NCBI RefSeq assembly: GCF_021654035.1 | Contig: NZ_JAJPDW010000010.1 | Coordinates: 1-48,558 of the forward strand | DNA: 48,558 bases | Direction of reading: 5' to 3' | DNA from: Microbacterium aurantiacum | GTDB lineage: Bacteria > Actinomycetota > Actinomycetes > Actinomycetales > Microbacteriaceae | Shown here: piece by piece, positions 18,768 through 26,923 of the stretch | How positions within the stretch are numbered: position 1 is the stretch's first letter | Layout of the letters: every line of letters starts with the position of its first letter | The notes under the pieces: model-generated | What the model saw: the letters and a program-made list of their open reading frames with translations, nothing else | Databases searched by the model: none | What the model was told of the DNA's origin: nothing | Position numbers and translations under genes: made by a program

Positions 18768-18989
18768 CGCCGGGGAATGCCGGTCCGTGCCGAGGCGTTG
18801 GGAGAAGAGCGCCCCGCCAGCCGCTTCGTGCGGATGCGTGCGGCGAGTATGAGACAATTGGAGTTCTCGACCCATTGTCACCCCGTGTGCAGGCCCGTCC
18901 TTCACATCTCGGGGACTTGACAAGGGTCTTACTAGTGTCCGAAATCTCCCGGAGGGCATCGCCCGACGCGCTCCGGTGAAAGGCGAAAC
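18768..18989 (+). promoter_or_regulatory. sigA upstream region
   Basis: The 222 bases between the PAC2 gene and sigA contain a consensus TTGACA at 18917-18922 and a TATGAG/GACAAT stretch at about 18847-18857. No -10 hexamer at the right distance is convincing, so the sigA transcription start cannot be placed. A Shine-Dalgarno-like AAAGGCG precedes the GTG start. Confidence 0.35.
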
Positions 18990-20296
<1,307 letters not shown>

Positions 20297-20300
<4 letters not shown>

Positions 20301-20992
20301 GCGAGGCGAACGACGGCAAGGCGCTCACGGTCACGCTCGAGGGCGCGTCCTTCTCGCGCATCCCGATCCGCACACGGGTCGTGATGCCGGGTGATGACCT
20401 GGACGCGTTCATCCGCGAGTACGCGGCTGATCAGGTGCGGGCGGGGGATCTGCTCTTCGTGACGGAGAAGATCGTCGCGATCACGCAGGGGCGGTCCTAC
20501 CTCGTCGAGGAGATCCAGCCTCGACGTCTCGCGCTGTTCCTGTCCAAGTACGTCACCCGCACGCCCTACGGCATCGGTCTCGGGATGCCCGAGACGATGG
20601 AGATGGCGTTGCGTGAGTGCGGGACTCCCCGCATCCTCCTCGCCGCCGCCGTCTCCGCGGTGACGAAGGCGTTCGGGCGTAAGGGCGACTTCTACCGGAT
20701 CGCCGGCGACAGGGCCCGCGCCATCGACGGCCCCACCAGCGGCACCATCCCGCCCTACAACAAGGCCGTGGTCCTCGGACCCGAACGGCCCCGCGACGTG
20801 GCGCAACGCCTGAAGGCGCTTCTCGGATCGGTCTGCGAGGTCGCCGTCGTCGACATCAACGACCTCGGCGGGAACATCCTCGGCTCGACCGTGGACAAAG
20901 CGACCGAGCGTCGTCTGCTGGCGATCCTGAAGGACAACCCCCTCGGCCAGGGCCACCAGTCCACGCCGCTGGGAATCGTCCGCGCCGCCTGA
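20297..20992 (+). CDS. CofE-like (F420-0:glutamate ligase family) protein
   Basis: A 231-residue protein resembling the CofE/FbiB N-terminal ligase family, which adds glutamate to coenzyme F420-0 using GTP. Visible stretches are [20 protein letters not shown] near the N-terminus, [19 protein letters not shown] (a family block), [20 protein letters not shown] and [17 protein letters not shown]. The family match is to the fold; whether the substrate is F420 is doubtful, because no other F420 gene is in the window. The start GTG overlaps the sigA stop by four bases, so it is translated together with the primary sigma factor, an unusual partnership. Confidence 0.7.
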
Positions 20993-21023
20993 CCGTCCCG
21001 ATCGCCGCACTGCCACCTCCACG

Positions 21024-22613
21024 ATGAACCTCGCACGCGCGACCTCCCTCATCGCCGCCGGCACGCTCGCCTCGCGTCTGACCGGACTCGTCCGCACGGT
21101 CGTGCTGGTCAGCGCCATCGGCGTGTACGCGGCGGGCGACGCCTTCTACGTCGCCAACCAGTTGCCGAACACGGTGCTCACGCTCATCTCCACGGGACTG
21201 CTGACCGGTGTGATCGTCCCCCGGGTCGTCGCGGTGAGCGCCCAGGCGGACGGCGGCCGCGTGTTCCTGCCGAAGCTCCTCACGGCCGGGGCGAGCATCC
21301 TGATGCTCGCGACCGTCGTGTCGATGCTGCTCGCGCCGTGGCTCATCTGGGTGCTCGCCAACGGCTTCTCCGACGAGCAGCGCGCGCTCTCCACCGCCTT
21401 CGCCTACTGGTGCCTCCCGCAGATCTTCTTCTACGGCATGTTCGCCCTCATGGGGGAGAGCTTGAACGCACGGCGCATCTTCGCGCCGTACGCGTGGGCG
21501 CCGGTGCTGAACAACATCGTGTCGATCATCGGATTCGGCGCCTTCATCGTCGTCTTCGGCAGCGATCGGAGCGATCTGGTCGGGTGGACTCCCACCGCGG
21601 TCGCGCTGATCGGCGGGACGGCGACGCTGGGGATCGTGGTGCAGGCCGTCGTCCTCGCGATCGTCTGGCGCCGATCCGGCATCCCGCTCAAGCCCGACTT
21701 CCGTTGGCGCGGCGTCGGATTCGGCGGCATGGGCGCGCTCGCCTCCTGGACCTTCGGCATGGTCCTGGTGACCCTCTTCGCCGGGATCGTCCAGGTGCGG
21801 GCGATGTCCGAAGCCTCCGGTGACAACGTCTCGGTGACGGTCTGGGGCAACGCCTGGCTGGTGTACATGGTGCCGTACGCCCTGATCGTCCTGTCGATCG
21901 GAACGCCCTATTTCACCCGGATCGCCGAGCACGCCGCCGCCCAGCGCGACGTGGCCCTCCGCGAAGACATCTCCGCAGCCATCCGCACCCTCGGGCTGTT
22001 CGTCGTGATCGCCGCCGCCGCCCTGATCGCCGCGGCCGTGCCGGCGTCGCGGATCTTCACCAACGCCGCCGTCGACGCCCTCCTCGCCGCGCCCGTGCTC
22101 GTCGCCTTCCTGTTCGGTCTCATCCCCATGGCCGTCCTGTTCATCATCCAGCGCACCTTCTACGCCTACGGCGACACGCGCACGCCGTTCTTCTTCACCC
22201 TCGCCCAGGGGATCCTCGTCGTCGCGCTGACGATCACCGCGGTCGCCACCGTGCCGCGCGAGCACCTGACGGCGTCGGTGGCGGCGGTGCAGACCCTCTG
22301 CGGGATCATCGAACTCCTGCTGGCCATCTGGCTGCTCCGCAGGAAGCTCGGTCCGCTCGGGCTCCGTCGTCCCACGTTGGCGCTTCTGCGCTTCGTGCTC
22401 GCCGCGGTCCCCGCGTGCGCGCTGGGGTTCGGTGTGTACGTGTGGTCCGGAGGCGCGACGGGATGGATGCTCGCGAACGTCTTCGCCGCGGCCGCGGGGA
22501 CGTTCCTCATCTGCGCGGTGAGCGCGCTGGTCTATCTCGGCATCCTCGCCGCCCTCCGCACCCCGGAGCTCGCGACGGCGATCGGCATGGTCCGGTCGCG
22601 GTTCTCTCGCTGA
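21024..22613 (+). CDS. murJ: MurJ-family lipid II flippase
   Basis: A 529-residue polytopic membrane protein of the MOP superfamily that moves lipid II across the membrane during cell-wall synthesis. The N-terminal ATSLIAAGTLASRLTGLVRT is the MurJ signature with its conserved arginines, followed by FYVANQLPNTVLTLISTGLL. The rest is a succession of about 13-14 hydrophobic helices with few loops. It lacks the long kinase-like extension of mycobacterial MviN. It may be cotranscribed with the CofE-like gene, 31 bases upstream. It converges with the first ATP-grasp gene with one base between the stop codons. The ATP-grasp and racemase cluster next to it is consistent with a cell-wall theme. Confidence 0.88.
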   Translation: MNLARATSLIAAGTLASRLTGLVRTVVLVSAIGVYAAGDAFYVANQLPNTVLTLISTGLLTGVIVPRVVAVSAQADGGRVFLPKLLTAGASILMLATVVSMLLAPWLIWVLANGFSDEQRALSTAFAYWCLPQIFFYGMFALMGESLNARRIFAPYAWAPVLNNIVSIIGFGAFIVVFGSDRSDLVGWTPTAVALIGGTATLGIVVQAVVLAIVWRRSGIPLKPDFRWRGVGFGGMGALASWTFGMVLVTLFAGIVQVRAMSEASGDNVSVTVWGNAWLVYMVPYALIVLSIGTPYFTRIAEHAAAQRDVALREDISAAIRTLGLFVVIAAAALIAAAVPASRIFTNAAVDALLAAPVLVAFLFGLIPMAVLFIIQRTFYAYGDTRTPFFFTLAQGILVVALTITAVATVPREHLTASVAAVQTLCGIIELLLAIWLLRRKLGPLGLRRPTLALLRFVLAAVPACALGFGVYVWSGGATGWMLANVFAAAAGTFLICAVSALVYLGILAALRTPELATAIGMVRSRFSR

Positions 22614-22614
22614 G

Positions 22615-23649
22615 TCAGCCCCGTCGATCCAGGACGCCGGCGCCGACCGCATCGCGGTACCGCGAGAGCAGGCCGGTGCGGATCCCCGAGACGCTCGGCT
22701 TCATCTGGAACACGCTGGAATTGTGGTTCGCCTCGATGAGCGCGGGACCGGACGGCGTGATGGCGACGTCCCACCCGACATACGGCACGGACGGCAGGCG
22801 CCGAGCAGCCTGCTCGACCATCGCGAGCGCCTCGGCGTAGAAGGGCACGGCGAAGCCGGCGATCTCCACCCCGGTCACCGGATGCCGCTCGAAGACCTGG
22901 GAGTTCTTGTCCACCCCGGCCCACCGGGCCACGCCCTGGTCGTCCAGCATCGTGAACATGCCCCCACCGGCGAAGTTGTCGACGACGCCGCCGTTGCCGA
23001 TGCGCAGCACCGAGGCGATGACGTGGAAGGTGTCATCGGGTGCGCGATAGGTGATGATCCGCAGAGTGTTCACGCTCCCGCCGTACAGCTCCGACAGGCG
23101 CTCGTGCTGGGGCAGGATCTCTTCGACGAGCGTGCCGCCCTCGTCGATCAACCGCGCCCGCCAGGCGGCGACATCCGTGATCTCGGACGCGTCGAACGCG
23201 GAGATGCCCCGCCCGCCCTCGCCGCGGGCCGGCTTGACGAGGACCCGGGGATGCCGTTCGAGGAACGCCGAGACGTCCTCGACCGCGGCATCCTCCACAT
23301 CGATCCACTCCCGACCGACCATGTCGGCGAAATCGAGGTAGAACCGCGGCTTGTCGCCGAGCAAGGCGGCGGAGTCCGGTCCGTTGAGGGTGTTGTTCAG
23401 TCGGATGGCCTTGGGATGCGTCATCCACGTCGCGCGTTCGCGGCGGTTCAGTGTGCGGATGTCCCACACCGCGTAGTCGCGGAAACCCATCTCGTAGCGC
23501 ACGGAGCACCAGAGCATGTCGGCGACGATCACGGGCAGCGGTGCCCTCGACACACGCTGCGATTGGCGGGCGAACTCCGTCACGTTTCCGAGGTTCAGGC
23601 GCCGGGCCCGCTGGAGCAGATAGCGCACGCGCAGGGAGACCTGTGACAC
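22615..23649 (-). CDS. sugar-transfer-associated ATP-grasp protein, first copy
   Basis: A 344-residue ATP-grasp enzyme of the sugar-transfer-associated type (alpha-L-glutamate-ligase-related). It should form an amide or peptide bond by an acyl-phosphate mechanism; the substrate is unknown. Visible: LNRRERATWMTHP, the ATP-binding strand and glycine loop RVLVKPARGEGGRGIS, and SVNTLRIITYRAPD. The C-terminal VPYVGWDVAITPSGPALIEA ends with the metal-ligating acidic and asparagine residues. It is a clear paralogue of the divergent gene at 23725. The GTG at 23649 is chosen because TAGCGT (23656-23661) precedes it by six bases, so the GAGGAGGT that abuts the start probably is not used as a ribosome site. 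Confidence 0.85.
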   Translation of the reverse strand: MSQVSLRVRYLLQRARRLNLGNVTEFARQSQRVSRAPLPVIVADMLWCSVRYEMGFRDYAVWDIRTLNRRERATWMTHPKAIRLNNTLNGPDSAALLGDKPRFYLDFADMVGREWIDVEDAAVEDVSAFLERHPRVLVKPARGEGGRGISAFDASEITDVAAWRARLIDEGGTLVEEILPQHERLSELYGGSVNTLRIITYRAPDDTFHVIASVLRIGNGGVVDNFAGGGMFTMLDDQGVARWAGVDKNSQVFERHPVTGVEIAGFAVPFYAEALAMVEQAARRLPSVPYVGWDVAITPSGPALIEANHNSSVFQMKPSVSGIRTGLLSRYRDAVGAGVLDRRG

Positions 23650-23661
23650 CTCCTCACGCTA
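23647..23661 (-). promoter_or_regulatory. leaderless -10 element of the first ATP-grasp gene
   Basis: On the minus strand TAGCGT (23656-23661) is followed by six bases and GTG. Confidence 0.55.
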
Positions 23662-23708
23662 ACACAGCGCCCTCCGCCGTCTTCGGGGGACGACCGGCCG
23701 CACCCTCG

Positions 23709-23714
23709 TATAAT
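23709..23714 (+). promoter_or_regulatory. consensus -10 (TATAAT) of the ATP-grasp/racemase operon
   Basis: A perfect TATAAT lies ten bases before the ATG at 23725, giving at most a few bases of leader. It is the best -10 hexamer in the window and drives the ATP-grasp and split-racemase operon. Confidence 0.7.
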
Positions 23715-23724
23715 CAGTCCTTCT

Positions 23725-24753
23725 ATGGACATCTCGCTGAAAGCCCGCGCGGGCTACCTCTTCAAGCGCGCCACCGCGTTCCGTCCGAGTCGCGTGTGGG
23801 GCTTCGCGCGGCAGATCTCTCAGGAGCAGGGTCGGTGGGCGGTCCCCGTGTTCGTCGACATGCTGTGGTCGGCGGCTTTCCGCGACACCGCGTACATCGA
23901 CTACTACGAGGCGGACTTCGCGCTCCTGAATCGACGCGAACGCGCGACGTTCATGACCTCGCTCCTGCAGCACCACCTGGCCAACGCTCTGAACGACCGC
24001 GAGGTCGCGAAGACGCTCGAAGACAAGATCCGCTTCAACCGCGCGTTCGAGCCGTTCCTCGGGCGTGAATGGCTCGCCCTGGAGGAGACGGATGCCGCGG
24101 GCCTCCGCGAGTTCGCGCGGCGGCACCCGGTGATCATCGCCAAGGTTCCGGTCAGCCGCGAGGGCAAGGGCGTCTTCCGATACGACACCGCCGAGGTCGA
24201 GGACTGGGATGCCTTCCGGTCTGAGCTGGTCGAGAAGGGGCAGATCCTCATCGAGCAGCCGATCGTGCAGCATCCGTACCTGTCCTCGTACTGTGCAGGG
24301 ACGGTCAACACGACGCGGATCACGACGTACTTCGACGGTGAGCGGGTGCACCCGCTCGTGATGGTGCAGAAGTTCGGCCGCGGAGCCGTCAGCGACCAGT
24401 TCACCTGGGGCGGCTTCTTCACGATGCTCGACGACGACGGCCACTCGGTCGGCCCCGGGCACACCGGCAAGCACAAGAGCCGCTACCTCGAGCACCCCGA
24501 CTCGCACATGTCGATCGTGGACTTCGCGGTCCCGCTGTGGGACCAGGTCCTGGACCTCGTCGATCGCGCCGCCCGACAGATCCCCGCGGTGCCCTACGTC
24601 GGGTGGGATGTCGCCGTGGGCCCGGACGGTCCCGTCCTGATCGAGGGCAACTGGACGCCCGGCCTGTACGAGACGAGGGTGAGCGCCACCGGCATCCGTG
24701 AAGGATCGCGCCCCCGCCACGAGCGCGCCATGGGGTCTGCGCTGCGCCGATGA
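23725..24753 (+). CDS. sugar-transfer-associated ATP-grasp protein, second copy
   Basis: This 342-residue paralogue of the divergent gene heads a three-gene operon. It shares LNRRERATFMT, ANALNDREVAKTLEDKIRF, the nucleotide loop VIIAKVPVSREGKGVFRYD and the C-terminal VPYVGWDVAVGPDGPVLIEG with its NW catalytic/metal segment. ATP-grasp proteins of this class are predicted to ligate amino acids or other amines to carboxylates, often in surface-polymer pathways. Its stop overlaps the racemase C-terminal gene by four bases (ATGA), strongly linking it functionally to amino-acid racemisation. The natural inference, not shown by the sequence, is that it uses a D-amino acid made by those proteins. Confidence 0.85.
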   Translation: MDISLKARAGYLFKRATAFRPSRVWGFARQISQEQGRWAVPVFVDMLWSAAFRDTAYIDYYEADFALLNRRERATFMTSLLQHHLANALNDREVAKTLEDKIRFNRAFEPFLGREWLALEETDAAGLREFARRHPVIIAKVPVSREGKGVFRYDTAEVEDWDAFRSELVEKGQILIEQPIVQHPYLSSYCAGTVNTTRITTYFDGERVHPLVMVQKFGRGAVSDQFTWGGFFTMLDDDGHSVGPGHTGKHKSRYLEHPDSHMSIVDFAVPLWDQVLDLVDRAARQIPAVPYVGWDVAVGPDGPVLIEGNWTPGLYETRVSATGIREGSRPRHERAMGSALRR

Positions 24754-25418
24754 ACCCCGTCGCACGGATCCGGATCGACGCGCTCCGCGACAACGCCCAG
24801 CGGGCACCCCTCGCCGACGCTGTTCTGGACCTCCGATGGGACGCGTGGGGGCACGGTACCGCGTCGGTCGCGGCGGCGTTGCGCCCCCTGGGCCTGCACG
24901 CCGTGCGCGCCGACCCCGACGCCGGCGCCGACCTCGCCGAGCTCGGCATCCGCGTCGTCGACGCACGCGCGCACGCGGATGATCTCGTGGATGCCCGGCA
25001 GCTGTACGGGCTCGCCGGTGCCACGACGCCCGTCATGCGGCTGAGCGGCACCGTCCTCGGCACCAAGGTCCTGCGACGCGGCGAGGGCGTGTCCTACGGG
25101 TACCGGTACCGGGCACCGCAGGACACCCGGGTCGCGCTGATCTCCGGTGGTTACGGCCAGGGAGTCGTCCGTGCCCTCGGTGGCGCCGCGCACGTGAGCA
25201 TCGAGGGACGGGCGTGCCCCATCCTCGGGCGTGTGGCGATGGACGTCTGCGTGGTCGACATCGCCGGCGCCGCCGTCGCACGCGGCGAAACCGCGTGGTT
25301 CTTCGGAGACGAGACGGAGGGTCACCCACCCCTGAGGGAGTGGAGCCGGGTCACCGGAATGGACGTCGCAGAGCTCGCCGCCGCGGTCGGCGCCCACGCT
25401 CGGAGGATCATCGAATGA
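24750..25418 (+). CDS. alanine racemase C-terminal-domain protein, lysine-less half
   Basis: A 222-residue alanine-racemase relative with most of the TIM barrel missing. Residues 1-50 still resemble the family start: ARIRIDALRDN and then LRWDAWGHG, where family members have VKADAYGHG. The PLP-binding lysine is therefore replaced by Arg-29. About 150 barrel residues are absent. From residue 86 the C-terminal domain is complete: LYGLAGATTPVMRLSG, then GEGVSYGYRY with the catalytic tyrosine at residue 116, GGYGQG, and LGRVAMDVC with the conserved Met-Asp (164-165). It ends without the usual TINYEI tail. It overlaps the genes on both sides by four bases. The protein cannot hold PLP alone, but it could donate the tyrosine across a dimer interface. 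Confidence 0.85.
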   Translation: MNPVARIRIDALRDNAQRAPLADAVLDLRWDAWGHGTASVAAALRPLGLHAVRADPDAGADLAELGIRVVDARAHADDLVDARQLYGLAGATTPVMRLSGTVLGTKVLRRGEGVSYGYRYRAPQDTRVALISGGYGQGVVRALGGAAHVSIEGRACPILGRVAMDVCVVDIAGAAVARGETAWFFGDETEGHPPLREWSRVTGMDVAELAAAVGAHARRIIE

Positions 25419-26479
25419 CCGCGCGCCTCATCGTCGACCTCCACGCGCTGGACGCCAACATCCGCCGCGTTCAGACGGGCCTCGCGCCCGCGGAGCTCAT
25501 GCTCGTGGTCAAGAACGACGCGTACGGGCACGGGATCTCCCGCATCGTCCCGCGCGCGTCGGCGCTCGGCGTGTCCTGGTTCGGCGCGTTCGATGTCGCC
25601 ACCGCCGCAGCGGTCCGACGCGCGGCGGGGGACGGTCCTCGCATCTTCGTCTGGCTCGTACCCGGCCGACAGGAGATCGGTGACGCTCTCACGCTGGACA
25701 CCGACATCGGCGTCGGAGACGCGGATGTCCTCGAGGATGTCGCGGCGGTCGCCGCGGCCCGCTCACGGCGAGCCCGTGTGCACCTCAAGATCGACACCGG
25801 GCTGCACCGCAACGGCATACGCCCGGAGGACTGGGCCGACGCCGTCGGGCGGGCGCGTTCCCTTCAGGATGCCGGGCTCATCGAGGTCGTCGGCATCTGG
25901 AGTCACATCGCCGAGGCTTCCGACGACGAAGACGACGCCGCACGGGCGGCATTCGATCACGCCGTCGAGGTTGCGCGGGCGGCCGGCGTCACGCCCGCCC
26001 TTCGACACCTCGCGGCCAGCGCGGCCGGCACCACGAGGCCGGAGTTCCGCTACGAGATGACGCGCGTGGGCGCCTTCTGCTACGGCATCGCACCCGCGGG
26101 CGGGCCCTCCGCGGCCGACCTGGGTCTGACACCGATCGGCACGCTCACGGCCTCCGTCATCGCCGTCGACGGCGACGACGCGATCGTCGACATCGGCGTC
26201 TTCGACGGTCTGCCCTCTCCTCTCGCCGGCCGCGTGAACGTGGGAACCCCCGGAGGTGCACGACGCCTCGTGAGCGTGGGGCAGGACTCCCGCGTGGCGG
26301 GGTGGCTGGGAATGGCCATCGGGGATGAGGTCGTCATCTACGGCTCGGGCTCGCACGGGGAACCGACGTCGACGGATCTCGCCGAGGCCCTCGACACGAT
26401 CGGCGAAGAGATCGCGGTCCGACTCTCGCCGGCGGTGCGGCGCGAAGACGACGACGCCCGATCTGCTCCGCAGAGCTGA
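25415..26479 (+). CDS. alr: alanine racemase, tyrosine-less half
   Basis: A 354-residue alanine racemase that keeps the PLP lysine in VVKNDAYGHG (Lys-33), RVHLKIDTGLHRNGI, WSHIAEASDDE and EMTRVGAFCYG. The GxxVSYG block that carries the catalytic tyrosine is missing: LTPIGTLTASVIAV at about 239-251 runs straight to a strand aligned after it. The Met-Asp motif is also altered (SVGQDSRVAGW). The C-terminal end returns to family form with LDTIGEEIAVRLSPAVRR. It starts at ATG 25415, overlapping the preceding gene, with a GGAGG ribosome site. Alanine racemase takes its lysine from one subunit and its tyrosine from the other, so this protein probably needs the partner encoded upstream. It may alternatively be a diverged enzyme with another substrate. 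Confidence 0.88.
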   Translation: MTARLIVDLHALDANIRRVQTGLAPAELMLVVKNDAYGHGISRIVPRASALGVSWFGAFDVATAAAVRRAAGDGPRIFVWLVPGRQEIGDALTLDTDIGVGDADVLEDVAAVAAARSRRARVHLKIDTGLHRNGIRPEDWADAVGRARSLQDAGLIEVVGIWSHIAEASDDEDDAARAAFDHAVEVARAAGVTPALRHLAASAAGTTRPEFRYEMTRVGAFCYGIAPAGGPSAADLGLTPIGTLTASVIAVDGDDAIVDIGVFDGLPSPLAGRVNVGTPGGARRLVSVGQDSRVAGWLGMAIGDEVVIYGSGSHGEPTSTDLAEALDTIGEEIAVRLSPAVRREDDDARSAPQS

Positions 26480-26489
26480 TCGGGCGTCG
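26452..26489. terminator. bidirectional hairpin overlapping the alr stop codon
   Basis: A perfect 12-base stem (CGACGCCCGATC and its complement, 14-base loop) begins in the last codons of alr and ends before the convergent DUF7455 gene. Confidence 0.75.
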
Positions 26490-26530
26490 GTGGGGCCCCG
26501 CGTTCGTGTCGGCGGGGTGCCGGTGGGTCG

Positions 26531-26755
26531 TCAGACGGCTTCGTGGAGCCGGGCGGTCTCGTCGTGCCAGGAGGTCGCGACGGCGCGGAGCTTCTCCTCG
26601 TACTTGCGACCGTGGTGGGCGCAGAAGAGCAGTTCGCTGCCGTTGACCTCCGCGGCGATGTAGGCCTGCGCGCCGCAGGAGTCGCAACGGTCCGCGGCGG
26701 TGAGGCGGTGCTCGAGGACGGTACCGGGCTCGGTCGGGGTCGAAAGCGTGTTCAT
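26531..26755 (-). CDS. small zinc-ribbon protein (DUF7455)
   Basis: A 74-residue protein recognised by DRCDSCGAQAYIAAEVNG followed by LLFCAHHGRKYEEKL. The CxxC and CxxH pairs are likely to bind zinc. The family is found throughout actinobacteria, commonly beside topoisomerase genes or sigma-factor genes, and has no assigned role. ATG 26755 has GAGGAGG seven bases upstream. The long open frame running on to 29272 is the antisense of parE and is not part of this gene. Confidence 0.85.
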   Translation of the reverse strand: MNTLSTPTEPGTVLEHRLTAADRCDSCGAQAYIAAEVNGSELLFCAHHGRKYEEKLRAVATSWHDETARLHEAV

Positions 26756-26923
26756 CTCAGTGCCTCCTCGTGCAATAAGTCGATCGTCGAGTCTCTGAAT
26801 CCAACCACGGGTTTGTCTCGAGGATGCCGCGTAGCGGTCACATTTCGCTGAGCGCGTACGGTGCGCCGCCGTTGATGCGTGTCGACCCCGACCCCGGTGG
26901 GGCGGCGGATAATCTAGACGATT
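26756..26923. promoter_or_regulatory. divergent promoter region of DUF7455 gene and parE
   Basis: A TAATCT hexamer at 26910-26915 stands eight bases before the parE GTG, so parE is likely to be leaderless or nearly so. No obvious operator is seen in the remainder. Confidence 0.45.

Noticed and set aside
17763..18959. N-terminal extension of pepA to 18959
   Set aside because: The extension is antisense to the PAC2 gene, lacks similarity, and a leaderless promoter sits at 17770-17775.
22652..22665. Palindrome TCGCGGTACCGCGA inside the first ATP-grasp gene as a terminator for murJ
   Set aside because: It has no loop, so it cannot form a normal terminator hairpin, and it encodes conserved-looking residues.
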